Positions 42,459 to 51,087 of a stretch of 64,000 nt of DNA are shown here, one piece after another. The number at the start of each line of letters is the position of its first letter. Positions within the stretch are counted from its first letter, which is position 1. The stretch covers positions 2,748,501 to 2,812,500 of the forward strand of contig NZ_JUGU01000001.1 in NCBI RefSeq assembly GCF_000799465.1. Direction: 5' to 3'. Source of the DNA: Psychroserpens sp. Hel_I_66. GTDB lineage: Bacteria; Bacteroidota; Bacteroidia; Flavobacteriales; Flavobacteriaceae. The translations under genes were made by a program, and so were the position numbers. The notes under the pieces are model-generated. The model did no database searches and was not told where the DNA came from. It saw nothing but the letters and a program-made list of their open reading frames with translations.

Positions 42459-42940
42459 TAGTTAAAAATTAAGTGATCTTTAGATTTTATTTTTTCAATA
42501 TCTACACTGTAAGTTGTTATTACTTGAGGTATAGATTGTATTCTATTTAATATTATTTTTTCGTTAAAGTTTCTCTGTTCATTAGAAACTTTAATAAGAT
42601 AATCTACTGTTTTAAGTTCTGGAAGTAAATTAACTGTTCTTGTTACTGTTGTTGAGTTCTCAAATAATGAACCCGAACTTTGAAGTGTTGCCTCATCTTT
42701 TTTACAAATATTGGATACGAGGTTCCAAACAGTATCTAATTTTTTATTTTCCCATTCGTAAATTGAAAAGGAGGCATCAAAATAATTATAGTCTAAATCT
42801 TGGAGCTTTCGTTGTAACTTTAAATCTAAATATTTATTTAAAAGATAAGCTAAACGAAAATCTTCTAATCTGCAATGTATCGCAATTAGCGAATAAGAAG
42901 CATCATAAAAATCGTCAACGAGTAACTTGTGTAATGCCAT
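42458..42940 (-). CDS. IPExxxVDY family protein
   Basis: 160 residues, cytoplasmic. The family-defining motif appears as LLPELKTVDYLIKV near residues 113-126. The N-terminus MALHKLLVDDFYDASYSLIAIHC and the DYNYFDASFSIYEWEN segment are also typical. Function unknown. In Bacteroidota this gene is often next to pyruvate kinase, as here (1-nt overlap with pyk), so a role coupled to pyk expression or activity is possible but unproven. Confidence 0.88.
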   Translation of the reverse strand: MALHKLLVDDFYDASYSLIAIHCRLEDFRLAYLLNKYLDLKLQRKLQDLDYNYFDASFSIYEWENKKLDTVWNLVSNICKKDEATLQSSGSLFENSTTVTRTVNLLPELKTVDYLIKVSNEQRNFNEKIILNRIQSIPQVITTYSVDIEKIKSKDHLIFN

Positions 42941-43072
42941 AATTAATCAACTACAAGTTGTAAATATAGCATAATATAGCTATTTAATTGTGAAGTTTAT
43001 ATTAATCTTACTCTACTAAAACTGCGAAAACGTTGTAGTTAACAAGTATTGGCTTGGGTAAAATAATATCCT

Positions 43073-43816
43073 TTAGATGGCTTTGCTTATTTCATTCTGA
43101 AACACAAAAAAAGCACGCTTTGAAGCTTTCTCTTCTGCTTTCTTTTTGGAAGTTGCTCTAGCTTTGGCGATAATTTTATGATCAATCGATAATTTAACTG
43201 AGAAATGTTTTAAGTCGTCATTACCAGTGTCTTCATAAACATTATAATCAAAAATTTTCTTTTCTTTTTGGCACCATTCTATCAACAAACTTTTGTAACT
43301 AATTACTCGACCTTCTAAAGTTTCAATGTCAACATGAGGTTTTATGACACGTTTATGGATAAAAGTTTCGCAACATTTATAACCTTTGTCTAGATAAATC
43401 GCACCAACTAAGGCCTCAAAAAGGTTACCATGAATATTGTTTCCGAAGTTAGATTTAGGAATTTTACTTTCTACCAAATCTATTAATTTTAATTCTTTCC
43501 CTAATTCATTGAGATGCTCCCTACTTACCACTTTAGAACGCATTTTGGTTAGATAACCTTCATCGCCATGAGGGACTTCTTCAAAAAGATAAGCTGCAAT
43601 AACCGCACTAAGCATAGCATCTCCAACAAATTCTAAACGCTCATAATTAAGAGCATTACCCTTTTCGTCTTTAATATTCATAGATCTGTGCGTAAAAGCT
43701 TTTATGTATAAGGACTTATTTTTTACCTTATAACCAACGATCTTGTTGAGTATTAAAAAAAAATTCCCGTCTTTATCAGAACGGGAACTTTTTAATATGT
43801 TACGAATGAAGCTCAT
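43073..43816 (-). CDS. rnc: Ribonuclease III
   Basis: 247 residues. Double-strand RNA endonuclease for rRNA and mRNA processing. Catalytic domain with the signature NYERLEFVGDAMLS (about 57-70) and the second acidic cluster in GNLFEALVGAIYLDKG; dsRNA-binding domain from about 170 (SYKSLLIEWCQKEKK ... KKKAEEKASKRAFFVF). Follows fabF by 7 nt; acpP-fabF-rnc form one operon, an arrangement widespread in bacteria. Confidence 0.96.
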   Translation of the reverse strand: MSFIRNILKSSRSDKDGNFFLILNKIVGYKVKNKSLYIKAFTHRSMNIKDEKGNALNYERLEFVGDAMLSAVIAAYLFEEVPHGDEGYLTKMRSKVVSREHLNELGKELKLIDLVESKIPKSNFGNNIHGNLFEALVGAIYLDKGYKCCETFIHKRVIKPHVDIETLEGRVISYKSLLIEWCQKEKKIFDYNVYEDTGNDDLKHFSVKLSIDHKIIAKARATSKKKAEEKASKRAFFVFQNEISKAI

Positions 43817-43823
43817 TCGAGAT

Positions 43824-45074
43824 TTAATCTATTTTTTTAAACACTATGCATGCGTTGTGACCGCCAAATCCAAACGTATTACTCATAGCTACTTTAACAT
43901 CTCTCTTTTGTGCTTTATTTAACGTTAAATTGAGATTAGAATCAATATTTTCATCAACAACCTCGTGATTTATTGTTGGAGGCACTATACCATGTTCCAT
44001 TGCCAAGATAGATGCAATGGCTTCAATAGCTCCCGCAGCTCCCAATAAATGTCCAGTCATAGACTTTGTAGAGTTGATGTTTATATGTTTTGCATGATCT
44101 CCAAACACTTCAGAAATCGCTTTAAGTTCAGCAACATCTCCTAGAGGTGTTGATGTACCATGCGTGTTGATATGATCAACTTCTTCAGGTTTGATACCAG
44201 CATTATCCAAACAATTTTTCATTACCGCAATAACACCTATGCCATCTGGATGTGGTGCGGTCATGTGATGTGCATCAGACGATAAACCGCCTCCTAACAC
44301 TTCAGCATAAATTTTAGCTCCTCTTGCTTTTGCATGCTCATATTCTTCAAGAATAATTGCTCCTGCTCCTTCTCCTAAGACAAAACCGTCTCTGGTTGCA
44401 TCAAAAGGTCTAGAAGCTGTTTTTGGGCTTTCATTTCTTGTGGAAAGTGCATGCATGGCATTAAAACCACCCATTCCTGCAATGGTTACTGCTGCCTCAC
44501 TTCCGCCCGTTACAATGACATCACAATGACCCAAACGAATCATATTTAATGAATCAAACATAGCATTGGCAGAGGATGCACACGCAGATACTGTTGTGTA
44601 ATTAGGTCCCATAAATCCATGCTTAATAGAGATGTTTCCTGGCGCAATATCTGCAATCATTTTTGGGATAAAGAAAGGGTTAAATCTTGGTGTACCATCT
44701 CCAGATGCAAAGTTTAAAACTTCCTCTTGAAATGTTTCTAGACCTCCAATTCCTGCTCCCCAAATAACGCCAACTCGTAATTTATTTATTTTTTCTAGAT
44801 CTAGCTTAGAATCTACGATAGCCTCATCTGAGGCTACCATAGCATACTGTGCAAATCTATCCATTTTACGAGCCTCTTTTCTATCAAAAAAATCGGTAGC
44901 GTTAAAGTTTTTTAATTCGCAAGCGAACTTTGTTTTGAACTTTTCAGTATCAAAATACGTTATTGGAGCAGCTCCACTTTTGCCACTTATTAATGCATCC
45001 CAATATTCATCTTTGGTATTGCCAATAGGTGTAAGTGCGCCTAGACCAGTAACTACAACTCGCTTTAATTCCAT
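43824..45074 (-). CDS. fabF: 3-oxoacyl-ACP synthase II
   Basis: 416 residues. Condensing enzyme that extends acyl-ACP with malonyl-ACP in fatty acid synthesis. Catalytic triad Cys-His-His in VSACASSANAMFDSL (about C164), NTHGTSTPLGD and STKSMTGHLLGAAGAIE, with the active-site Lys in the last motif. N-terminal RVVVTGLGALTPIGNT is standard. Located 15 nt after acpP, its substrate carrier, and 7 nt before rnc. Confidence 0.97.
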   Translation of the reverse strand: MELKRVVVTGLGALTPIGNTKDEYWDALISGKSGAAPITYFDTEKFKTKFACELKNFNATDFFDRKEARKMDRFAQYAMVASDEAIVDSKLDLEKINKLRVGVIWGAGIGGLETFQEEVLNFASGDGTPRFNPFFIPKMIADIAPGNISIKHGFMGPNYTTVSACASSANAMFDSLNMIRLGHCDVIVTGGSEAAVTIAGMGGFNAMHALSTRNESPKTASRPFDATRDGFVLGEGAGAIILEEYEHAKARGAKIYAEVLGGGLSSDAHHMTAPHPDGIGVIAVMKNCLDNAGIKPEEVDHINTHGTSTPLGDVAELKAISEVFGDHAKHININSTKSMTGHLLGAAGAIEAIASILAMEHGIVPPTINHEVVDENIDSNLNLTLNKAQKRDVKVAMSNTFGFGGHNACIVFKKID

Positions 45075-45089
45075 AAAAATTTTATTGAA

Positions 45090-45323
45090 TTATTTTGCTT
45101 TTTCTATATAAGAGATCGCTTGACCAACTGTTGCGATATTTTCAGCTTGGTCGTCTGGGATTTGAATATCAAATTCTTTTTCAAATTCCATGATTAACTC
45201 GACAGTGTCTAATGAATCTGCTCCTAAATCGTTAGTGAAGCTCGCTTCAGTTACAACTTCGTTTTCATCAACTCCTAACTTGTCTACGATAATCGCTTTT
45301 ACTCTTGATGCAATGTCTGACAT
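45090..45323 (-). CDS. acpP: Acyl carrier protein
   Basis: 77 residues, acidic helical protein. The phosphopantetheine attachment Ser lies in [15 protein letters not shown] (about S37). Carries growing acyl chains for FabF and others. First gene of acpP-fabF-rnc, with a TATTTTTG -7 box about 32 nt upstream. Confidence 0.97.
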   Translation of the reverse strand: MSDIASRVKAIIVDKLGVDENEVVTEASFTNDLGADSLDTVELIMEFEKEFDIQIPDDQAENIATVGQAISYIEKAK

Positions 45324-45354
45324 AATTTTTTAATTTTAAGTTTTAATTAGGTCG

Positions 45355-45362
45355 CAAAAATA
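45355..45362 (-). promoter_or_regulatory. -7 promoter element for acpP-fabF-rnc
   Basis: TATTTTTG (minus strand) fits TAnnTTTG, about 32 nt before the acpP ATG. A TTG lies 14 nt upstream, too close for a standard -33 element. Confidence 0.45.
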
Positions 45363-45508
45363 AAAAAACTTTATTTCAATACACACCTTTAGTTTAAAAA
45401 TGTGATGGTAATTTAGTAAAATTACTTTGAAGATTTTATGTTTTACGTTCTAATTGTTAATTATTATTCTTTTTTTTGTTTTGAATAACACTAACTTTTT
45501 GTCTGTAA

Positions 45509-46075
45509 ATGAAACGTATTGTAATTTTTGCGTCCGGAAGTGGCACTAATGCTGAAAATTTAATTAAGTTTTTTCACAACAGAGAATATGCTTCTGTCAT
45601 TCAGGTGCTTACTAACAATCCTCATGCCAAAGTTTTGGATCGTGCCAAAAAACTTGATGTTAGTGCACTATCATTCAACAAAATAGCATTCAGCAAAACC
45701 GATGAAGTTTTAAATGTACTTCGGAATTCAAAACCCGACCTTATTATCCTAGCTGGTTTTTTATGGATGTTTCCGAAGCATATTTTAAACGAATTTCCTA
45801 CAAAGGTGATTAACATCCATCCTGCGCTTTTACCAAAATATGGCGGAAAAGGCATGTATGGCATGCATGTTCATGAAGCTGTCGTTGCGAATAAAGAGAC
45901 CGAAACTGGGATTACCATACATTACGTCAACGAACATTACGATGAAGGTGCTATTATTTTTCAGGCGAAATGTGCTGTGCTCGAAACCGATTCTGCCCAA
46001 GATGTTGCAGATAAGGTTCATGAATTAGAGATGGAACATTTTCCTAAGGTGGTTGATAAACTTTTAAATGAGTAA
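45509..46075 (+). CDS. purN: Phosphoribosylglycinamide formyltransferase (PurN type)
   Basis: 188 residues. Third step of purine synthesis, transferring a formyl group from 10-formyl-THF to GAR. Seen: IVIFASGSGTNAENLIKFF at the N-terminus, LAGFLWMFPKHIL, the catalytic Asn/His in NIHPALLPKYGGKGMYG, and the Asp in HYVNEHYDEGAII. The 3' end overlaps the RNase H gene by 8 nt. With purF at 47781 this places two purine genes close together. Two TTCCGAAG words in opposite orientation (45719, 45771) occur within 60 bp. Confidence 0.95.
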   Translation: MKRIVIFASGSGTNAENLIKFFHNREYASVIQVLTNNPHAKVLDRAKKLDVSALSFNKIAFSKTDEVLNVLRNSKPDLIILAGFLWMFPKHILNEFPTKVINIHPALLPKYGGKGMYGMHVHEAVVANKETETGITIHYVNEHYDEGAIIFQAKCAVLETDSAQDVADKVHELEMEHFPKVVDKLLNE

Positions 46076-46709
46076 AAAAAAGAAAAAATACTACACCGTT
46101 TGGAAAGGTCATCACACAGGTGTATTTGAATCTTGGAACGACTGCAAAGCTCAAATCAAAAATTATGAGGGTGCCCAATACAAATCCTTCGCAACGTTTG
46201 ATGCTGCTAAAAAAGCTCTAAAAGGAAACTACTTTGATTATATAGGTAAGAGCATATCTTTTAATAGTGAGCTCACTGCAGAACAACTTAAAAAGATAGG
46301 CAAGCCCAATTACAATTCCATTGCTGTTGATGCTGCATCTTCTGGCAATCCTGGTATCATGGAGTATCGTGGTGTCGACACCAAGTCTAAAAAACAACTA
46401 TTTATACAAGGCCCTTTTGCTGAAGGCACCAATAATATTGGCGAGTTTCTAGCTTTGGTTCACGGTTTAGGCTTTCTAAAAAGACACAACAGCGATCGCA
46501 TCATCTATACAGACTCTAAAACCGCAATGAGCTGGGTACGAAAAAAAACATGCAATTCTAAACTTAATCGCAATGCTAAAAACAAACCCGTATATGATTT
46601 GGTTGATCGCGCTGTGCAATGGCTAAAAGAGAACGATTATACTACGACTATTGTAAAATGGGAAACTAAAGCCTGGGGAGAAATTCCTGCAGATTTTGGG
46701 CGCAAATAA
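46068..46709 (+). CDS. Ribonuclease H with N-terminal viroplasmin domain
   Basis: 213 residues. N-terminal domain (about 1-52, KKKKYYTVWKGHHTGVFESWNDCKAQIKNYEGAQYKSF) is the viroplasmin/caulimovirus VI-type RNA-DNA hybrid-binding fold. The RNase H1 domain follows, with catalytic acids in SIAVDAASSGNPG (Asp), NIGEFLALVHGL (Glu) and IIYTDSKTAMSWV (Asp); the final acid may be the Asp in AWGEIPADFGRK. Degrades RNA in RNA-DNA hybrids. Overlaps purN by 8 nt, so translationally coupled. Confidence 0.92.
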   Translation: MSKKKKKYYTVWKGHHTGVFESWNDCKAQIKNYEGAQYKSFATFDAAKKALKGNYFDYIGKSISFNSELTAEQLKKIGKPNYNSIAVDAASSGNPGIMEYRGVDTKSKKQLFIQGPFAEGTNNIGEFLALVHGLGFLKRHNSDRIIYTDSKTAMSWVRKKTCNSKLNRNAKNKPVYDLVDRAVQWLKENDYTTTIVKWETKAWGEIPADFGRK

Positions 46710-46735
46710 ATTCGCATTTTAGTTCTTAAAAACCT

Positions 46736-46743
46736 TATATTTG
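46736..46743 (+). promoter_or_regulatory. -7 promoter element for PfkB kinase gene
   Basis: TATATTTG fits TAnnTTTG, 20 nt before the ATG. No -33 element at standard spacing. Confidence 0.45.
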
Positions 46744-46763
46744 CAGCAAATTTTAAACGCTTT

Positions 46764-47690
46764 ATGAGCAAATTAGTGATAGTTGGTACAGTGGCTTTTG
46801 ATGCTATTGAAACACCATTTGGAAAAACAGACAAGATTCTTGGAGGAGCAGCAACCTATATTGGTTTATCTGCTTCAAATTTTAATGTAGATGCAGCAGC
46901 AGTATCTGTTGTGGGTGGCGATTTTCCGCAGAAATATTTAGACCTTTTATCTGATAGAAATGTGAATACAGACGGTATTGAAATCGTAAAAGACGGTAAG
47001 ACTTTTTTTTGGAGCGGGAAATACCATAACGATATGAATTCTCGTGATACTTTAGTTACAGAGTTAAATGTTTTAGAGCATTTTAACCCTGTTGTCCCTC
47101 AAGACTACAAAGAAGCTGAAGTTGTAATGCTTGGCAATTTACACCCAATGGTTCAACAAGGTGTATTAGACCAAATGGCGAAAAAGCCAAAACTGGCTAT
47201 TTTAGATACCATGAATTTTTGGATGGATATTGCTTTAGAAGATTTATTGTCGGTAATTAAAAATGTAGATGTTATTACCATTAATGATGAAGAGGCAAGA
47301 CAATTAACCGGAGAATATTCCCTTGTTGTTGCTGCACGAAAAATTCATGAAATGGGCCCTAAATATGTAGTGATCAAAAAAGGGGAACATGGCGCATTAT
47401 TGTTTCATAACGAACATATGTTTTATGCACCTGCTTTACCCTTAGAGGAAGTCTTTGATCCAACCGGAGCAGGTGACACATTTGCTGGAGGTTTTGCTGG
47501 TTATTTAGCAAAGACCGAAGATTATAGTTTTGAGAATATGAAAAATGCGGTCATCTATGGATCTACACTGGCGAGTTTCTGTGTAGAGAAATTTGGCACA
47601 GAGCGCATGCAAAATTTGACTCAAAAGGATATTGAACACCGATTAAAAGAATTTAAAAAAATCACTCAATTTAATATTGAATTATCATAA
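46764..47690 (+). CDS. PfkB family sugar or nucleoside kinase
   Basis: 308 residues, cytoplasmic ribokinase-like fold. Seen: N-terminal LVIVGTVAFDAIETPFG, the GGAATYIGLSAS substrate loop, and the C-terminal PfkB signature DPTGAGDTFAGGFAGYL with the catalytic Asp (about D233). The exact substrate is unknown; nucleoside or sugar are both possible. Downstream of purN/rnh with its own -7 box, followed by a strong terminator before purF. Confidence 0.9.
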   Translation: MSKLVIVGTVAFDAIETPFGKTDKILGGAATYIGLSASNFNVDAAAVSVVGGDFPQKYLDLLSDRNVNTDGIEIVKDGKTFFWSGKYHNDMNSRDTLVTELNVLEHFNPVVPQDYKEAEVVMLGNLHPMVQQGVLDQMAKKPKLAILDTMNFWMDIALEDLLSVIKNVDVITINDEEARQLTGEYSLVVAARKIHEMGPKYVVIKKGEHGALLFHNEHMFYAPALPLEEVFDPTGAGDTFAGGFAGYLAKTEDYSFENMKNAVIYGSTLASFCVEKFGTERMQNLTQKDIEHRLKEFKKITQFNIELS

Positions 47691-47693
47691 ACC

Positions 47694-47722
47694 AACGCGC
47701 TCAAAATTGAGCGCGTTTTTTT
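47694..47722 (+). terminator. Intrinsic terminator after PfkB kinase gene
   Basis: 11-bp GC-rich stem (47694-47704 with 47707-47717), tiny loop, seven-T run. Confidence 0.9.
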
Positions 47723-47743
47723 ATTCTGAATTTGGTTCAGAAT
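47723..47743. promoter_or_regulatory. Perfect inverted repeat upstream of purF
   Basis: ATTCTGAA-TTTGG-TTCAGAAT, an 8-bp perfect palindrome with a 5-nt spacer, lies 3 nt upstream of the purF -7 box. Its position suggests an operator for a dimeric repressor; a second terminator arm is less likely because no T-run follows. Confidence 0.4.
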
Positions 47744-47746
47744 CTT

Positions 47747-47754
47747 TAATTTTG
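47747..47754 (+). promoter_or_regulatory. -7 promoter element for purF
   Basis: TAATTTTG fits TAnnTTTG, 26 nt before the purF ATG. The TTTG at 47731-47734 is only 12 nt upstream, too close for the -33 element. Confidence 0.4.
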
Positions 47755-47780
47755 AAAGACTTAAAAATAACAACACAACA

Positions 47781-49679
47781 ATGAGCGATGCTTTAAAACA
47801 TGAATGCGGAATCGCACTCATAAGACTCAAAAAACCTTTAGAGTTCTATAAAGAAAAATACGGAAGCGCATTTTATGGCGTAAATAAAATGTATCTCATG
47901 ATGGAAAAGCAGCACAATCGCGGACAAGATGGTGCTGGTTTTGCAAGTATTAAATTAGATACCAAGCCTGGTGAACGTTACATAAGTCGTGTGCGTTCAA
48001 TTGCACAACAACCAATTCAAGATATTTTTGCACAAATAAATGAACGCATAAATGAAGAGTTAACTGAGCACCCAGAATATCAAGATAACGTAGCGCTCCA
48101 AAAACAACATGTACCATATATTGGAGAACTTTTTTTAGGTCACGTACGCTATGGTACCTTCGGAAAAAACAGTGTAGAGAGTGTCCATCCTTTTTTGAGG
48201 CAAAATAACTGGATGCATAGAAACCTTATTGTTGCAGGTAACTTTAACATGACCAATGTCAACCAACTATTTGATGGATTGGTGACATTGGGACAACATC
48301 CCAAAGAAAGGGCAGATACCATTACCATAATGGAAAAAATTGGCCACTTTCTAGATGACGCTGTCGCAAAAATCTACAAGAAATTAAAAAAAGAAGGATA
48401 TAGTAAAAATGAATGTTCTCCATTAATTGCAGACCGTTTAAATGTTTCTAAAATATTAAAGAAAGCATCTAAAAACTGGGATGGCGGATATGCAATGGCA
48501 GGACTTTTAGGTCATGGGGACTCTTTTGTTTTAAGAGATCCGTCGGGAATTAGACCAGCTTATTACTATGAAGATGATGAAATTGTCGTTGTAGCTTCAG
48601 AGCGTCCTGTGATTCAAACTGTTTTTAATGTTGATTTTGATGATGTTAAGGAATTGGCACCTGGTCATGCTATTATTACAAAAAAATCTGGCAAGGTACA
48701 TATAGAGCAAATTATTGAACCTCTAGAGCGCAAAGCATGTTCATTTGAGCGTATTTATTTTTCTCGAGGCAGTGATGCAGAAATCTATCAAGAACGTAAA
48801 AATCTAGGTAAATTACTAATGCCAAAAGTACTTGAGGCTATTGATGGAGACACCAAAAACACGGTGTTTTCCTATATTCCCAATACTGCGGAAACGTCTT
48901 TCTTCGGAATGATAGAAACCGTAGAAAAACATTTAAACGAGCGTAAAACACAAGCTATTTTGAACGGTGGCGGAAAGCTTTCCGCAGAAAAAGTCACCGA
49001 AATACTATCTGAAAGACCTCGTATTGAAAAAATAGCAATCAAAGATGTTAAGCTTAGAACCTTTATTACAGAAGATAGTAGTCGTGACGACTTAGTAGCT
49101 CACGTTTATGATGTCACTTACGGTGTTATCAAACCAACAGATAATTTGGTGATTATTGACGATAGTATTGTAAGAGGTACAACACTTAAAATGAGTATTG
49201 TTAAAATGATGGATCGCCTCAACCCTAAACAAATAGTTGTTGTTTCCTCTGCACCTCAAATTCGATATCCAGATTGTTACGGTATTGATATGGCAAATCT
49301 TGAAAGCTTGATTGCTTTTAGGGCTATGCTAGAATTATTGAGAGAAAATGGCAAATATCATTTAGTCGAGGATGTTTATCACAAATGCAAAGCTCAATTA
49401 GAATTAAAAGATAAAGAGGTTAAGAATTTTGTGAAAGATTTATACAGCCAATTTACTGCAGATGAAATTTCTGATAAAATTGCTGAACTTATTTCTGATC
49501 CCTCTGTAAAAGCTAAAGTAAAAACGATCTTTCAACCTATTGAGAATTTACATAAGGCTTGTCCTAAAAATTTAGGAGATTGGTACTTTACGGGAAATTA
49601 CCCTACGCCAGGAGGTAATCGCGTGGTTAACAGAGCATTTGTAAACTTTTATGAAGGTAATAAGGAAAGAGCATACTAG
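47781..49679 (+). CDS. purF: Amidophosphoribosyltransferase
   Basis: 632 residues, longer than the common 470-510 residue PurF. First step of purine synthesis: PRPP plus glutamine to phosphoribosylamine. N-terminal class II glutaminase: the nucleophile is C9 in KHECGIALI after a short propeptide, with HNRGQDGAGF and GHVRYGTFGKNS. PRPP site VIIDDSIVRGTTLK near residue 456, and QIRYPDCYGIDM later. The extra C-terminal stretch (about 550-632, DLYSQFTADEISDKIAELIS ... WYFTGNYPTPGGNRVVNRAFVNF) includes the GNYPTPGG loop. No iron-sulfur cysteines of the B. subtilis type were identified. Two minus-strand TTCCGAAG words (48158, 48902). Confidence 0.93.
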   Translation: MSDALKHECGIALIRLKKPLEFYKEKYGSAFYGVNKMYLMMEKQHNRGQDGAGFASIKLDTKPGERYISRVRSIAQQPIQDIFAQINERINEELTEHPEYQDNVALQKQHVPYIGELFLGHVRYGTFGKNSVESVHPFLRQNNWMHRNLIVAGNFNMTNVNQLFDGLVTLGQHPKERADTITIMEKIGHFLDDAVAKIYKKLKKEGYSKNECSPLIADRLNVSKILKKASKNWDGGYAMAGLLGHGDSFVLRDPSGIRPAYYYEDDEIVVVASERPVIQTVFNVDFDDVKELAPGHAIITKKSGKVHIEQIIEPLERKACSFERIYFSRGSDAEIYQERKNLGKLLMPKVLEAIDGDTKNTVFSYIPNTAETSFFGMIETVEKHLNERKTQAILNGGGKLSAEKVTEILSERPRIEKIAIKDVKLRTFITEDSSRDDLVAHVYDVTYGVIKPTDNLVIIDDSIVRGTTLKMSIVKMMDRLNPKQIVVVSSAPQIRYPDCYGIDMANLESLIAFRAMLELLRENGKYHLVEDVYHKCKAQLELKDKEVKNFVKDLYSQFTADEISDKIAELISDPSVKAKVKTIFQPIENLHKACPKNLGDWYFTGNYPTPGGNRVVNRAFVNFYEGNKERAY

Positions 49680-49791
49680 ATAACATACTGAAATATGGCA
49701 CTTTATCCTAAAAAAATTGACATTTAACGGATAAAACTGCATTTCATCTAATATTTAATAACGTTTATCTAAATAACGCATACATTGGACT

Positions 49792-49866
49792 CACCATAAC
49801 ATAAGTAGGTTAAGTTCATGGTAGATTTGGGGCAAAAAAAGGTGAACTTCTGTTCACCTTTTTTTA
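49792..49866 (+). ncRNA. Probable small non-coding RNA, copy 1
   Basis: About 75 nt. A conserved 48-nt body (49792-49840) folds as ACCATAAC pairing with GTT-C-ATGGT (8 bp with one bulge) around a 13-nt loop, then a GATTTGGGGC linker, then a terminator hairpin (49841-49847 with 49852-49858, loop TTCT) and seven T. A weak -7-like TACATTGG (49781-49788) sits 3 nt before the body. A second copy 255 nt downstream has the same body but a different terminator stem that still pairs. Family unknown to me; comparison with Rfam flavobacterial motifs such as Flavo-1 would be the first check. Confidence 0.65.
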
Positions 49867-50035
49867 TGGGCATAAATCAAGCTCTTATTCGATTTACATG
49901 ACAGCTATGGGATCTCAAATTTTATCCTAGACATTTTATAAAATGTATATTATCTAAAGAATACGCGCTTTTTCCCGTTTAAGCCAATTTATTCGTCGTT
50001 TGTCTAAAAAATAATCTTTTAATTAAAACTGCTGT

Positions 50036-50043
50036 TATATTTG
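50036..50043 (+). promoter_or_regulatory. -7 promoter element for small RNA copy 2
   Basis: TATATTTG fits TAnnTTTG and lies exactly as far from the repeated body as the TACATTGG box does in copy 1 (3 nt). Confidence 0.5.
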
Positions 50044-50046
50044 TTT

Positions 50047-50119
50047 CACCATAACATAAGTAGGTTAAGTTTATGGTAGATTTGGGGCAAAAAAGTCGGA
50101 CTCTCGTCCGGCTTTTTTC
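50047..50119 (+). ncRNA. Probable small non-coding RNA, copy 2
   Basis: About 73 nt. Body 50047-50094 matches copy 1 except for one C-to-T change in the hairpin bulge region and one fewer A. Its terminator stem (50094-50101 with 50106-50113, loop TCTC) has a different sequence from copy 1 but pairs over 8 positions (one G-T), so structure rather than sequence is kept. Good -7 box upstream. No start codon plus ORF of useful length in the body, so it is not a peptide gene. Confidence 0.68.
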
Positions 50120-50157
50120 ATTTTAAGCTAAACTCATTTTCTTTTTTCCGAAGTAAA

Positions 50158-50186
50158 AAAAAAGCAAACCCAATGGATTTGCTTTC
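50158..50186 (-). terminator. Intrinsic terminator after sodA
   Basis: Read on the minus strand, a 10-bp stem (AAGCAAATCC with GGGTTTGCTT, one U-G pair) with a 3-nt loop is followed by a long T run. It lies about 80 nt beyond the sodA stop. Confidence 0.8.
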
Positions 50187-50268
50187 TATATTGATAATGT
50201 TCACAAGATTTAGCTTTGTCACTTTGACTGCTAGTCGCAGTCGAACTCTGCAATCTTGATAGTATTAT

Positions 50269-50877
50269 TTACTTTGCTTCTGCGTAACGACGCTCAACTT
50301 CATTCCAATTGATCACTTTAAAGAAAGCATCAATATAGTCTGGTCTTCTGTTTTGGTAGTTTAAATAGTATGCGTGTTCCCAAACATCCAGTCCTAAAAT
50401 TGGTGTACCTTCACAACCAACTCCTGGCATTAATGGATTGTCTTGGTTTGGTGTTGAGCAAACTTCAACTTTTCCGCCTTTATGGACGCATAACCAAGCC
50501 CAACCTGATCCAAACTGAGTTGCTGCTGCTTTACTGAAAGCTTCCATAAATGCATCTTTAGATCCAAATGCTTTTTCAATAGCATCTTTTAAATCTCCAG
50601 ATAAATTTCCTCTTCCTTCTGGATTCATCACTTCCCAAAATAAGGAGTGATTGTAAAATCCGCCACCATTATTTCTAACTGCTTTATTATCCATGTCTAA
50701 ATTTGACAGGATATTTTCAATAGTTTTTCCTTCGTGATCGGTTCCTTTGATGGCATCATTAAGTTTATTTGTATAACCTTGGTGATGTTTTGTATGATGT
50801 ATTTCCATTGTACGAGCATCAATATGTGGTTCTAATGCATCGTATGCGTATTTTAATTTCGGTAATTCGAAAGCCAT
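50269..50877 (-). CDS. sodA: Superoxide dismutase, probably Mn type
   Basis: 202 residues, no signal peptide, cytoplasmic. Metal ligands: His in [13 protein letters not shown], His in NHSLFWEVM, and Asp/His in [19 protein letters not shown]. The Gly before the second His region ([11 protein letters not shown]) and Gln in TPNQDNPLM are the Mn-type residues, whereas Fe-type enzymes have Gln and Ala/Gly at these places, so Mn is more likely. Monocistronic, -7 box TAAATTTG at 50915-50922, terminator downstream. Confidence 0.93.
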   Translation of the reverse strand: MAFELPKLKYAYDALEPHIDARTMEIHHTKHHQGYTNKLNDAIKGTDHEGKTIENILSNLDMDNKAVRNNGGGFYNHSLFWEVMNPEGRGNLSGDLKDAIEKAFGSKDAFMEAFSKAAATQFGSGWAWLCVHKGGKVEVCSTPNQDNPLMPGVGCEGTPILGLDVWEHAYYLNYQNRRPDYIDAFFKVINWNEVERRYAEAK

Positions 50878-50914
50878 AGTATTATTGGTTTTTGTTGTTA
50901 ATAATTTATTCTCT

Positions 50915-50922
50915 CAAATTTA
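50915..50922 (-). promoter_or_regulatory. -7 promoter element for sodA
   Basis: TAAATTTG on the minus strand fits TAnnTTTG, 37 nt before the ATG. -33 element unclear. Confidence 0.45.
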
Positions 50923-51087
50923 AGCATAATACAGCGTAATTGAAAATTATAAAGCCCACAGGTACCAATACTTATGAAAATTTTAACGTTATCAAACATT
51001 TTATGGTGCGTATTTTTTCTTCGGAAAATTTATTGGCAAAATACCGATAAGATAAATGGGTTTTTTATCTTGTATGAAAATTTATAA

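Larger units (their letters stand above)
49680..50268. other. 589-nt intergenic region with two tandem small-RNA units
   Basis: No protein gene is seen. It contains two copies of a 48-nt element (49792-49840 and 50047-50094), each with its own downstream terminator hairpin, plus the sodA terminator (50158-50186) and one TTCCGAAG word (50146). The remaining stretches, 49680-49780 and 49867-50030, are AT-rich without recognisable structure. Confidence 0.75.
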
